Assembly (NCBI GenBank): GCA_963678675.1
Contig: OY783191.1
Coordinates: forward strand, 17,451,096 to 17,515,095
Length of the DNA: 64,000 nucleotides
Direction: 5' to 3'
Source of the DNA: Xiphydria camelus
Lineage: Eukaryota > Arthropoda > Insecta > Hymenoptera > Xiphydriidae
Below the pieces are notes generated by a model. That model searched no databases. It was not told where the DNA came from and was given only the letters and a program-made list of their open reading frames with translations. Shown here in pieces: positions 24,201-35,246 of the stretch; within the stretch, counting starts at the first letter, position 1; each line of letters opens with the position of its first letter. A program made the translations under genes and the position numbers.

Positions 24201-24202
24201 TA

Positions 24203-24848
24203 CACCCGTGCTCACGGAATCTGTCGCTGGTGACTTTTTTTAAATGTTATTTTTAAACGTACTAACCAATGATTAATCAATCCTCGTGCTTTCATTAACG
24301 AGAGTAGACGTCACCGTAGCTAATGAGGGCATGAGAATTAATTGTTCACTGGTTAGTACGTTTAAAAATAAGGTTTAAAAAAAGTCACCAGCGACAGATT
24401 TCGTGAGCACGGGTGTACATACACCCGGGCTCACGGAATCTGTCGCTGGTGACTTTTTTTAAATGTTATTTTTAAACGTACTAACCAATGATTAATCAAT
24501 CCTCGTGCTTTCATTAACGAGAGTAGACGTCACCGTAGCTAATGAGGGCATGAGAATTAATTGTTCACTGGTTAGTACGTTTAAAAATAAGGTTTAAAAA
24601 AAGTCACCAGCGACAGATTTCGTGAGCACGGGTGTACACCCGCGTGCACGGATTCTAATCATGGTGACTTTCTAAAATGTCATTTTTAAACACACTAGCC
24701 AATGAAAAATTAAATTCTCATGTCCTCATTAGCTACGGTGGCGTCTACTCTCGTTAATGAAAGCATGAGAATTAATTGTTCGTTGGCAAGTATGTTTAAA
24801 AATGACATTTTAGAAAGTCACCATGATTAGAATCCGTGCACGCGGGTG
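24203..24848. mobile_element. three adjacent FB-3 foldbacks (CACCCG ends)
   Basis: Copies at 24203-24415, 24422-24634 and 24637-24848, each about 213 bp and palindromic, all bounded by TA. The first two are nearly identical and 6 nt apart; the second and third share one TA (24635-24636). Core words are ctgtcgctggtgactttttt and its complement, aacgtactaaccaatga, and atgagggcatgagaatta. Confidence 0.9.
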
Positions 24849-24850
24849 TA

Positions 24851-25181
24851 TGTCCATTCTGAAAACGGATTTATTAATTGTTCATGTATCGGATTTAATG
24901 AAATGGGTTTATAAAAAATTACAGTTTATTATAAACATCCTTCTAAAAGAAAAAACTGAAAAATTCACTTTTTCAAAAAAAGCCACTTACAGAGACATAT
25001 ACCCGTTCAATGTGAAATCAAAACCGTGTCGGGAATTCTGCAGCAAGCAGTATCTCCATCGTAATTAGTAATTTTTAAATGAGTAGGGGGCTCCACTCTC
25101 TGTTCGCTACGCTCGCCAACTCCCCCATGCCGCTTCGCGACGCTCCACCCCGTAGATCCTCGGGAGCGAGGCGGGAGTATA
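24851..25181. other. unassigned spacer
   Basis: AT-rich sequence with a weak open frame ending at 25068 and no motif. It ends in a GC-rich patch (25085-25175) with repeated cgcttcgc/gctacgctcgcc words. Confidence 0.35.
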
Positions 25182-25497
25182 CCGTATGTCCGCGATCATT
25201 TGAACCATAGGAAAATTGCGAGTTTTGCATGAGCACCCCTTTGGGTCTCCTTGTCCAATAGAATCACCGGAGAAGCGTGAATGCGCATGCGTAGTCATCC
25301 GCGAGTGTGGCGTCGTCAGCAAGTTCAGATCGGTTATCGAAATAATCGATCTGAACTTGCTGACGACGCCACACTCGCGGATGACTACGCATGCGCATTC
25401 ACGCTTCTCCGGTGATTCTATTGGACGAGGAGACCCAAAGGGGTGCTCATGCAAAACTCGCAATTTTCCTATGGTTCAAATGATCGCGGACATACGG
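25182..25497. mobile_element. FB-1 foldback, copy 2
   Basis: CCGTATGTCCGCGATCATTT ... complement, flanked by TA on both sides. Nearly identical to the copies at 23679, 31696 and 41343. Confidence 0.9.
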
Positions 25498-25639
25498 TAC
25501 TAATACGAAGACGTAGAAGAGACATTGATTATTTATTAACTTTTTATTCTCTAATACCGTGCACATTTAATTTCGCGTTAGCTAACATATGGTAAACTTT
25601 TAATTCGCCAGGAACAAAGAGGAGTTTCGCATTGTCAGA

Positions 25640-25846
25640 ATGTCGTGGCTGCGAAGGATTGATTTTGTTCACAGTGGGCTTTTAAACGTGTTTTTCAAAT
25701 CGCCGGGTGAGAGACCTTTGCGAGCCAAACGCGAAAATAGCCCTTGCAACGACCTTCAAGAGATCTTACGGAAACAATATATCGCAATGCAATCGCCGGA
25801 CAGTAGAAATTCCACCGCGACGTTGACGCTCGATGATTCGTTCTAG
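25640..25846 (+). CDS. conserved 68-aa frame of the Harbinger family (copy A)
   Basis: Encodes MSWLRRIDFVHSGLLNVFF and ends LTLDDSF. The same frame survives in copies B (37640-37846) and C (58459-58665) with only a few substitutions. It follows a CAG (cattgtcag) that could be a splice acceptor. No domain recognised; probably an exon of the element's second protein or transposase. Confidence 0.45.
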   Translation: MSWLRRIDFVHSGLLNVFFKSPGERPLRAKRENSPCNDLQEILRKQYIAMQSPDSRNSTATLTLDDSF

Positions 25847-26002
25847 ATTAAGAACTCGATGATGCTCAATTTCTCTGGGTCGCAGCATTCGCGTCGGACG
25901 GTGCTCCGAGGAATGGCTATTGTAGCCTTGCTTTCCACGTGTGAGATTGAATCATGATTATAATTTTATCTGAGTCAGAGCTCTGGAGAATCAAAATTAA
26001 TA

Positions 26003-27633
26003 CCGGGTGTTTTCCTGGGTTGTTGACATAGGCCGATATGGTGCATAGCAGTTTGTAGACTATAGTATGTACGCTATTGGTCGGAGACGCAAGGACGCCG
26101 AGCGCTTGGCTCTGCCTATCGTCGGCAGACGTCAATCGTCGTGACAGAAGTTCCCTAGTGCGTAGGCACCGAGCAGACGAGAAAGTATGGCGGTTGACAC
26201 ATACGTTTGTTTACAAAGTGGAGTTTTTCAGAGTAGTTGTATTTTTTGAAAATAAAATGTGGTTTTCAAAGTTAATAAAATATTTCCATTCGCGAAACGA
26301 TATCCCGCTCATGAAATAGAAATAAGAGATGCTCGGCATCGGCATCGGCAAGGGAATAATATCGAACGTCTCCTGCAAACATGAAGCAGCGGTGAGTTTT
26401 CCACAACATGTCATGATATGAAAAGTATTTATTTACATTCATGGTATCGTTTGGGATAATTTTATTAACCTTTCACCGTATTCCTCATGTTACAGATTTT
26501 CGTGTCCTCCGGGGGAGTTGGCGCTCGTCGTTGCAATTTCAGCATTTCACGGCGGATTGGATTATTGCTCGGCTGAGCAAGGGAATAATTTCGAACGTCT
26601 CCTGCAAACATGAAGCAACGGTGAGTTTTCCACAACATGTCATGATATGAAAAGGATTTATTTACATTCATGGTATCGTTGGGGATAATTTTATTAACCT
26701 TTCACCGTATTCCTCATGTTACAGCTTTTCGTATCCTCCGGGGGAGTTGGTGCTCGTTGTTGCAAAACACAAAGTCATTAACCATGGTCCTGGTTATCGA
26801 TGCTTGCTGAAGTATTCAATCACGTTGGTTAGCAGATGGTAATGTGAGTCGTATTGGTAAATAAATACCTGCACTACATTCTTTTTCTGTATCAATACTA
26901 TTTTGTGTTTCATTTATTTCTATTTCATGAGCGGGATACCAATCGTCCTTCGTCTTTGGCATATTTCTCCGTGGAGGCTGATGCACGTCGTCGAACTTTT
27001 CCTTCATCCATGAAGAATTCATCACTTTCTCTAAGTCTACAAATAATTTTTGTACTATTATTACCTTTATAAAGTATAAAATGAAATTGAATGACTTCAA
27101 AACAATTCCTTTTTGTTATTCCTCTCGATTTATCGTTACACTTACCCTACTCAAAAATCCTGAGAACTGCCTGGTCACTGTTATTTTTCACGTCGGTTCA
27201 GTTGTCTCTACAACTCGTTAATTATTTTACATTTGTCCCAAGATTTATCACCCTTCCTTCATTACTCTTTTTAACTGTATTTTTACTATTTATTAAAACG
27301 CGCGTTCGAGGGTCGAAATAAACGCGAAGGAAATCGTTTCGCGAATGGAAATATTTTATTAACTTTGAGAAAACCACATTTTATTTTCAAAAAATACAAT
27401 TACTCTGAAAAATTCCACCTTGTAAACAAATTTTTATATCAACCGCCATACTTTCTCGTCTGCTCAGTGCCTACGCACTAGGGAACTTCTGTCGCGACGA
27501 TTGACGTCTGCCGACGATAGGCAGAGCCAATCGCTCGGCATCCTTGCGTCTCCGACCAATAGCGTACATACTATAGTCTACAAACTGCTATGCACCATAT
27601 CGGCCTATGTCAACAACCCAGGAAAACACCCGG
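26003..27633. mobile_element. 1.6-kb DNA transposon with about 300-bp terminal inverted repeats
   Basis: CCGGGTGTTTTCCTGGGTTG at the left, complement at the right. Inverted similarity runs to about 26305 and from about 27327. It sits at a TA within Harbinger copy A; the empty site aattaatagatctctcc is preserved in copy C near 58300. The interior (26305-27327) has a tandem duplication with intron-like junctions and a minus-strand open frame (26816-27100) without recognised motifs. No transposase seen. Confidence 0.85.
26348..26770 (+). repeat. 229-bp tandem duplication with GT-AG intron-like units
   Basis: Two nearly identical units start at about 26348 and 26577. Each has gaagcaRcG followed by GTGAGTTTTCC and, about 104 nt later, tcctcatgttacag. 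That gives putative introns 26392-26495 and 26620-26724 and a 124-nt putative exon 26496-26619. It resembles a captured and duplicated exon-intron unit. Confidence 0.5.
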
Positions 27634-28057
27634 TAGATCTCTCTTCTTTTTTCATAAGTGAGTCTTTCCCTGCTAGGTAATTTCGCGCGACACATTTTAG
27701 ATTATAGTTCTTTTTTAATAGGAGAATAGAAGCTCATAGAAACGTCGGGAAAATTTTGTTCTCCCTTCGCTCTTTTACTAGAAAATGCAAGTTTAAATTT
27801 AAAATTTAAGCACGCGGGTCTACAATCGCGAGAATCTCAACGGTATCCAATAATATCAACCAAAGAAGTCATCTACCATTGCATTGTTTTCTATAAGTAA
27901 CATTTAAATTTATCTAGGTAGGTATTATACCTTTCTTCAATTCGCGTGATTGCAGAGTTTTCGGGAGCAGAAGTGATACATCCATCGTATAATTTAAATT
28001 TTGTACCCTTTTTATATGATTCAATAAAAAAATAGTATAACCATTACACATGTGCAC

Positions 28058-28215
28058 TACTTACCGCTTCTTACCACTACGTACCACTACGTGCCACTAT
28101 TCACCACTGTATACCACTACATGCCACTATTCACTATTGTATACCACTACTGACCACTATTCACCACTGTATACCACTACTGACCACTATTGTAGAAACC
28201 ACTACTGACCACTGT
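28058..28215 (+). repeat. minisatellite, taccactac-type units
   Basis: Degenerate tandem units of 10-28 nt built from accactactgaccactatt and ccactgtata words. Confidence 0.75.
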
Positions 28216-28468
28216 AGTGTTCAATCCGCTGTAGTGGCTTTCGACAAGGGACGCGTTGTCGGTCGATATATATACCGTATGTATCAGTCTAAATTAAACA
28301 AGCAGATACCGTATGTATCATGCCAAATTAAACAAGCAGATATACCGACATTGCCGAAACTTTACCGACGGTCAAAAATTTTATAGTTAGAGTTGGCTTG
28401 AGAAGAGTGCTCTGTGTGTGCTGCGTAAGAGCGAAAAATGTCAAACGTCTGATTTCCCGACCACCGTA

Positions 28469-28682
28469 CACCCGGGCTCACGGAATCTGTCGCTGGTGAC
28501 TTTTTTTAAATGTTATTTTTAAACGTACTAACCAATGATTAATCAATCCTCGTGCTTTCATTAACGAGAGTAGACGTCACCGTAGCTAATGAGGGCATGA
28601 GAATTAATTGTTCACTGGTTAGTACGTTTAAAAAATATGGTTTAAAAAAAGTCACCAGCGACAGATTCCGTGAGCACGGGTG
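28469..28682. mobile_element. FB-3 foldback inside left end of U
   Basis: Inserted at the TA of CCACCG-TA-TGCC, splitting U's terminal repeat. The right end of U keeps the uninterrupted GGCATACGGTGG. Confidence 0.9.
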
Positions 28683-29364
28683 TATGCCTAGCAGACCATA
28701 ATTGTATAATTAATTAGGAATTACTCCTATCGTTTGGAAATAGTTTGGGGATATTCAGGAAATTAGTTTCAGATTTTGGGAAACGTTAATTAATTTATTA
28801 TAAATTATTTTTTACTTGACCGTATAGATAGCAGATATAGATTAGAAATTGCCAAATTACAGTCGAATCAATTGGAAATCATTTGGGGAATTGAACCCTA
28901 TTGTTAATTTCATTTGGGAAACAATATTTATGTAATTAATAATTAATTATCGTTCCACAGTGAAAACTGTTTTATCAATATATCATAAATACGTTGACGG
29001 TTACCGACTGTTAGATACCTAGGTTTACATAATTTGATAATTAATTAGGTAGGAATTACTCCTATCATTTGGAAATAGTTTGGGAATATTTAGGAAATTA
29101 GTTTCAGATTTTGGGAAACGTTAATTAATTTATTATAAATTATTGTTTACTTGACCGTATTAGGTAGATAGCAAATATTAATTAGAAATTGTCAAATTAC
29201 AGACGAATCAATTGGAAATCATTTGGGGAATCGAACCCTATTGTTAATTTCATTTGGGAAATAATACTTAGGTAATTAATAATTATAATTATCGTTCCAC
29301 AGTGAAAACTGTTTTATCAATATATAATAAATACGTTGACGGTTACCGACCGTTAGATACCGAC

Positions 29365-29768
29365 CTTCGACTCGGATTCTGTCGCTGGTGACTTTTTTAA
29401 ATGTTACTTGTAAATGTACTAACCAATGATGAGGGCATGAGTATTAATTGTTCATTGGCTAGTATGTTTAAAAATGATACTTTAGAAAGTCACCAGCGAG
29501 AAAATCCGAGTCGCAGTGGTAATCAATTTATGACCCACATTATTTACTAATAAATAAATTGAATTACTTGGGTTTTTATTTAGAGCAGGGTGACCTTCAA
29601 AATAGAGCAAAATACCACTGCGACTCGGATTCTGTCGCTGGTGACTTTCTAAAGTATCATTTTTAAACATACTAGCCAATGAACAATTAATACTCATGCC
29701 CTCATCATTGGTTAGTACATTTACAAGTAACATTTAAAAAAGTCACCAGCGACAGAATCCGAGTCGCA
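29365..29768. mobile_element. pair of FB-4 hairpins at the centre of U
   Basis: 29365-29518 and 29619-29768 are each palindromic with TGCGACTCGG-type ends and the core ctgtcgctggtgactttt shared with FB-3. They flank the U loop (29519-29618) in inverse orientation. Confidence 0.8.
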
Positions 29769-30144
29769 GGTCGGTATCTAACGGTCGGTAACCATCAACG
29801 TATTTATTATATATTGATAAAACAGTTTTCACTGTGGAACGATAATTATAATTATTAATTACCTAAGTACTATTTCCCAAATGAAATTAACAATAGGGTT
29901 CGATTCCCCAAATGATTTCCAATTGATTCGTCTGTAATTTGACAATTTCTAATTAATATTTGCTATCTACCTAATACGGTCAAGTAAACAATAATTTATA
30001 ATACATTAATTAACGTTTCCCAAAATCTGAAACTAATTTCCTAAATATTCTCAAACTATTTCCAAACGATAGGAGTAATTCCTACCTAATTAATTATCAA
30101 ATTATGTAAACCTAGGTATCTAACAGTCGGTAACCGTCAACGTA

Positions 30145-30519
30145 CCGTATGTATCATCCCAAATTAAACACGCAGATATACCGACATTGCCGAAACTTTA
30201 CCGACGGTCAAGAATTTTATAGTTAGAGTTGGCTTCAGAAGAGTGCGCTGTGTGTGCTGCGCGAGAGCGAAAAGTGTCAAACGTCTGATTTCCCGATAGC
30301 TGTCAATTCGGAAAATCGAAGTATTGAATAATAGACGAAACACTTCGATCTCTTGAATTAACAGCTATCGGGAAATCAGACGTTTGACACTTTTCGCTCT
30401 CACGCAGCATACACAGCGCACTCTTCTCAAGCCAACTCTAACTATAAAATTCTTGACCGTCGGTAAAGTTTCGGCAATGTCGGTATATCTGCTTGTTTAA
30501 TTTGGCATGATACATACGG
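30145..30519. mobile_element. FB-2 foldback, copy ii (complete)
   Basis: CCGTATGTATCATCCC ... GGCATGATACATACGG, 375 bp, palindromic, flanked by TA. The empty site caacgtatttattat is present in the other U arm (29800) and U copy 2 (42918). Confidence 0.9.
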
Positions 30520-31070
30520 TATTTATGATATATTGATAAAACAGTTTTCACTGTGGAACGATAATTAATTATTAATTACATAAATATTGTTTCCCAAATG
30601 AAATTAACAATAGGGTTCAATTCCCCAAATGATTTCCAATTGATTCGTCTGTAATTTGACAATTTCTAATCTATATCTGCTATCTATACGGTCAAGTAAA
30701 AAATAATTTATAATAAATTAATTAACGTTTCTCAAAATCTGAAACTAATTTCCTAAATATCCCCAAACTATTTCCAAACGATAGGAGTAATTCCTAATTA
30801 ATTATACAATTATGGTCTGCTAGGCATACGGTGGTGATTTCCCGATAGCTGTTAATTCTAGAGATCGAAGTGTTTCGTCTATTATTCAATACTTCGATTT
30901 TCCGAATTGACAGCTATCGGGAAATCAGACGTTTGACACTTTTCGCTCTCACGCAGCACACACAGCGCACTCTTCTCAAGCCAACTCTAACTATAAAATT
31001 CTTGACCGTCGGTAAAGTTTCGGCAATGTCGGTAATTCTGCTTGTTTAATTTGGCATGATACCTACGGTA

Positions 31071-31444
31071 GGTATGTATCATCCCAAATTAAACAAGCAG
31101 AGATACCGACATTGTCGAAACTTTACCAACGGTCAAGAATTTTAGAGTTAGAGTTGGCTTGAGAAGAGTGCGCTGTGTGTGCTGCATGAAGGCGAAAAGT
31201 GTCAAACGTCTGATTTCCCGATAGCTGTCAATTCGGAAAATTGAAGTATTGAATAATAGACGAAACACTTCGATCTCTTGAATTAACAGCTATCAGGAAA
31301 TCAGACGTTTGACACTTTTCGCTCTCACGCAGCACACACAGCGCACTCTTCTCAAGCCAATTCTAACTATAAAATTCTTGACCGTCGGTAAAGTTTCGGC
31401 AATGTCGGTATCTCTGCTTGTTTAATTTGGGATGATACATACGG
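31071..31444. mobile_element. FB-2 foldback, copy iii
   Basis: Directly abuts copy i, sharing the TA at 31069-31070. Left end variant GGTATGTATCATCCC, right end ...GATGATACATACGG then TA. Confidence 0.85.
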
Positions 31445-31446
31445 TA

Positions 31447-31690
31447 TCTGCTTGTATAACCCCGACCCCGATAGCAAAGTGGCGCCACCGTGACTGCACA
31501 CTACTTTCACGCGGTGTATTCGAGTGCATGCACTGGGGTGTCCATCTGTCTGTGCACCGTGAAGCCACGCTGCAGTCACGCAGTGTGAGCACCGAGTGGA
31601 AGCACTGTGGCATAACAGGGTGACTCCACAGTGCTTGTACTGTGAGATGATGGTGTAGACCCAGTGGCTTCGCTGTGAAGTTATCATATG
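31447..31690. repeat. CACNGTG-word block 1
   Basis: Begins near ccccgatagcaaagtgg and is unusually rich in caccgtg, cagtgtg, gtgcatgcactg and cacagtg words over about 200 nt. Similar blocks lie at 34660-34816, 35247-35510, 43486-43690, 47042-47343 and 59752-59900. Parts of this block match 34660-34800 inverted. Confidence 0.6.
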
Positions 31691-31695
31691 GACTA

Positions 31696-32011
31696 CCGTA
31701 TGTCCGCGATCATTTGAACCATAGGAAAATTGCGAGTTTTGCATGAGCACCCCTTTGGGTCTCCTCGTCCAATAGAATCACCGGAGAAGCGTGAATGCGC
31801 ATGCGTAGTCATCCGCGAGTGTGGCGACGTCAGCAAGTTCAGATCGATTATTTCGATAACCGATCTGAACTTGCTGACGACGCCACACTCGCGGATGACT
31901 ACGCATGCGCATTCACGCTTCTCCGGTGATCCTATTGGACGAGGAGACCCAAAGGGGTGCTCATGCAAAACTCGCAATTTTTCTATGGTTCAAATGATCG
32001 CGGACATACGG
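31696..32011. mobile_element. FB-1 foldback, copy 3
   Basis: CCGTATGTCCGCG ... CGCGGACATACGG between TA dinucleotides; arms nearly perfect. Confidence 0.9.
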
Positions 32012-32013
32012 TA

Positions 32014-32513
32014 CACACACAGGGATGTATTCTAATAAAATATTTATATTAAAAAACAACATTTCTTTTACTATTCCATTTATTAAATGAACATATTATA
32101 GCTGGAGATCCCAATATTAACATATCAAAATGTATTATCTGTCAATTCCCGGGAAAATGTATAATTAATTAAAAACTATCGAAGTTTTGGCCCTAAGCCA
32201 CTTTATAGTATAGTCTTATTAGATATTCGCGAAACAATTTATTAGTGTCAGGATAAAACCGGTACCAATCGATAGAAAAAAGTCTCCTGAATGACATATA
32301 GAAATGGGTAATCTTCAAATTGACGAGAAATAATGTAATTAATTAAAAACTATCTTTCAAAATCACATGCCAACAAATCGCGAAGCTATATTTTTTCTGT
32401 AACCAATTTCATAAATAAAAATATCCCAATGTAGAGAAGAAAATAATTTTACAAATTTCAAGTCGGAACTTATAGTCTACGATGCACCGTTTTTGTGTAA
32501 TTAATTATTATAC
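32014..32513. other. AT-rich, nothing recognised
   Basis: No open frame or repeat end of note. Several taattaattaaaaactatc repeats. Confidence 0.35.
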
Positions 32514-32680
32514 ATATCGATACCTTACTTTGAAAACCTCGTAAGTGCAATTTTGGACAAAAATGCCATTTATAGCTTACTGCGTTAAGATTTAAAATCT
32601 GAGCACACACACAGTAAGCTATAAATGGCATTTTTGTCAACAATTTCACTTACGAGGTTTTCAAAGTAAGGTATCGATAT
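32514..32680. mobile_element. ATATCGATACC hairpin MITE, free copy
   Basis: ATATCGATACCTTACTTTGA pairs with the right end ...GGTATCGATAT; the core matches the hairpins at 23213 and about 53430. Its isolation shows the hairpin moves alone. Confidence 0.85.
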
Positions 32681-32739
32681 GTAATTCAAATTGGCTTAAA
32701 TCGATCAGCTGATCGTTACGCGACGCACCTTTATTACGC

Positions 32740-33350
32740 GTGCAACTAACGAAGGAAAGCGCGTTCCGCAATCTATTCAAATTTACGCTTCATTTTGTAT
32801 TGATTTTTATAATTAATATTTATCAAATTCTTCGTTTTTGGAAAATTATTACCATTATTTTTAATTCTGTTATGAATGAAGAAGCAATTTTTTAAATAAT
32901 TTAACGTTGAAGGATCTTTAGTAAATGTCAAGAAAATAAATTTAAGTGATCCATTTTCATAAATCATTTTCGAAATACTATACTAACGTATAGACATTAT
33001 CTGAACAAAAAATGAATTTAGTTTGTTTTCTTTTTCAGATTTTACGTAATTCTTTATATCCCCATAGGATGACTGCACGAAAATAAAACGGCGTAAAACC
33101 CACAAGTATTTCGAAAATGATTTATGAAAATGGATCATTTAAATTTATTTTGTTGACATTTACTAAAGATCCTTCGTCGTTAAATTATTTAAAAAATTAC
33201 TTCTTCATTCATAACAGAATTAAAAATAATGGTAATAATTTTCAAAAAATGAAGAATTTGATATTAATTATAAAAATCAATACATAATGAAGCATAAATT
33301 TGAATAGATTGCGGAACGCGCTTCTTTCCTCCGTTAGCTGCGCGCATAAT
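32740..33350. mobile_element. about 600-bp AT-rich foldback element
   Basis: Arms of about 230 nt: gcgcgttccgcaatctattc (32759 on) pairs with gaatagattgcggaacgcgc near 33302-33321, and the outer parts (aactaacgaaggaaagcg) are also inverted. The loop is about 33000-33095. Exact ends are not fixed. Confidence 0.75.
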
Positions 33351-34229
33351 AGACATTTTTAGCACGTCCTAAATTTTAAACGTATCCGTATACGCATCTA
33401 TCTGCGCATGCGCAGAATAGATACGGTGGTCTCGATGCGTTACGTTGCCCGTATCGTTACGGGCCTACCGTCGTATCCCTATCCGGACACGTATCCTGTA
33501 GCGTATGCAACTAGACTCGGTAACTTTCGAGAGTTACTAGATTTTATAGCGGTAAGATTCAAATATTAGTTCATCCTCTTAATTTCCGCCATTGGTCGCG
33601 ACGGCGAGGCGGGCGTTATGTTAGGTAGGCGCAAGGCGCCTCGATGCCGCTCTTCAATTTCGAGTTAAACGTAATTGTGGAGGCTTCTACTACTACCTTA
33701 CTACCCTAGTAGCAGAGGATATCTGTCAGATATCTACAAGATGTCTATATGTCTAGAAAATTATATCTATATTTGGTATAAATGTGGTCGAAATCTAAAT
33801 ATAGACAGCGCGTAGATGTCTCACAGATATCCTAAGTTGACAAGAATCGATATTCTGTGGTAAATATAATGATTGTTTAAAATTAAGAGTTAATACTATT
33901 AAACAAACTTAATTATAAAGCTCTATATTAGTCTTCTCATTCTTTAATAAAAAACTTTAAAACGAATTATCAGCTAGCATTTTATTAGAAAACGAGAAGG
34001 CCCTCTAGTGCTTTGTAATCCCTTTTTTTAAATATTGAACTGTTTGAAAAAGAAATTATCAAACTATTTTTAAAAATTTAATGATATACATGTAAACCGG
34101 CCTTTATACAATGCAACACTGAGATATCTCAGCTTAGGTTTTAGCTTACGTTTGATATAGCTCGAAATCGGCTTTCGGGTTTATCTCACTAGTCACAGTA
34201 GTTGCTTTTAGGTATTGATATTATATGTA
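33351..34229. other. no gene recognised
   Basis: Contains short palindromes around gatatctgtcagatatc (33720) and CG-rich patches near 33430-33480. No coding frame. Confidence 0.35.
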
Positions 34230-34442
34230 CACCCGGGCTCACGGAATCTGTCGCTGGTGACTTTTTTTAAATGTTATTTTTAAACGTACTAACCAATGAT
34301 TAATCAATCCTCGTGCTTTCATTAACGAGAGTAGACGTCACCGTAGCTAATGAGGGCATGAGAATTAATTGTTCACTGGTTAGTACGTTTAAAAATAAGG
34401 TTTAAAAAAAGTCACCAGCGACAGATTTCGTGAGCACGGGTG
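34230..34442. mobile_element. FB-3 foldback
   Basis: CACCCGGGCTCACGGAATC ... complement-like, TA on both sides, almost identical to 24422-24634. Confidence 0.9.
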
Positions 34443-34472
34443 TATAACTCTTAGTCGACTTCCACCACAAAG

Positions 34473-34600
34473 AGTCGATGGCGCAATTGGTAGAATGCGA
34501 GAAGCGTTCCGAGTCTCCCAAAGAACGCAGGTTCGAGTCCTGGCCGCGTCGGGTTTGAGAAAAAAAACCGACACTCTCTCTCTCTCTCTAGTAGGCGGAT
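34473..34600 (+). repeat. tRNA-derived SINE-like unit
   Basis: TGGCGCAATTGGTAGAATG (A box) and GGTTCGAGTCC (B box, 34530-34540) are spaced as in a tRNA. They are followed by a gtcgggtttgag...aaaccgacac hairpin and a CT microsatellite tail (34575-34590). The trailing hairpin and simple repeat favour a SINE over a functional tRNA. Confidence 0.6.
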
Positions 34601-34659
34601 AAGGCAGGCGGGAAATCCTACTTTATCGCCCCCTTTTTGCAAAATTCTACTTTTACCAT

Positions 34660-34816
34660 CGTAGGTACTTACACTGCGTGACTGCAGTGTGGCTTCACGC
34701 TGGACGTCCAGATGGACACCCCAGTGCATGCACTCGAATGCACCGCGTGAAAGTAGTGTGCAGTCACTGTGGCGCTACTTTGCTTTGGGATGGGGGGGCG
34801 GGGTAATTTGGGATGA
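34660..34816. repeat. CACNGTG-word block 2
   Basis: Inverted relative of 31447-31600; shares gtgcatgcactcgaat and gtgaaagtagtgtgcagtca. Ends in a tttgctttgggatgggggg run, the inverse of the ccccgatagcaaag start of block 1. Confidence 0.6.
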
Positions 34817-34818
34817 TA

Positions 34819-35244
34819 CACCCAGGGACACGGCATCTGTCGCTGGTGACTTTTTTTAAACGTTATTTTTAAACGTACTAACCAATGAATAATTAATTCT
34901 CATGCGCTCATTAGCTACGGTGTCGTCTACTCTCGTTAATGAAAGCATGAGGATTATTAATTATTGGTTAGTACGTTTAAAAATAACGTTTAAAAAAAGT
35001 CACCAGCGACAGATGCCGTGTTCCTGGGTGTACACCCTGGCTCACGGAATCTGTCGCTGGTGACTTTTTTAAACCTTATTTTTAAACGTACTAACCAGTG
35101 AACAATTAATTCTCATGCCCTCATTAGCTACGGTGACGTCTACTCTCGTTAATGAAAGCACGAGGATTGATTAATCATTGGTTAGTACGTTTAAAAATAA
35201 CATTTAAAAAAAGTCACCAGCGACAGATTCCGTGAGCCCGGGTG
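34819..35244. mobile_element. two abutting FB-3 foldbacks sharing one TA
   Basis: 34819-35030 (CACCCAGGGACACGG variant ends) and 35033-35244 (CACCCTGGCTCACGG). Both palindromic; TA 35031-35032 is common to both. They differ from each other more than the pair at 24203/24422. Confidence 0.9.
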
Positions 35245-35246
35245 TA

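Larger units (their letters stand above)
25588..27995 (+). mobile_element. PIF/Harbinger-like element fragment, copy A
   Basis: 25588-26002 plus 27634-27995 are together collinear with the interior of the complete Harbinger element at 35552-38823 (reverse orientation) and of copy C at 57433-59486. It is split by a 1631-bp element at a TA. Terminal repeats are missing at both ends. Confidence 0.75.
28461..30834. mobile_element. U element: large palindromic, Mutator-like foldback, copy 1
   Basis: Ends CCACCGTATGCCTAGCAGACC and its exact complement. Direct repeats TGATTTCCCGA flank it (28450-28460, 30835-30845): an 11-bp duplication, or 9 bp if one more base joins each end, a size typical of Mutator-like elements. 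Without two later insertions (FB-3 at 28469-28682, FB-2 at 30145-30519) it is a perfectly centred palindrome of about 1.78 kb, with arms of about 840 nt around a 100-nt loop. Each arm holds two diverged tandem units (ggaattactcctatc ... gttagatacc) and one FB-4 hairpin beside the loop. No coding frame. Confidence 0.85.
28309..31068. mobile_element. FB-2 foldback, copy i (split by nested elements)
   Basis: The left part 28309-28460 starts CCGTATGTATCATGCC; the right part 30835-31068 ends ...GGCATGATACCTACGG. Together they rebuild one element of about 375 bp like 30145-30519. The split lies in tgatttcccga, duplicated on both sides of the inserted 2.37-kb element. A truncated extra end (28275-28306) precedes it. 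Confidence 0.85.
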
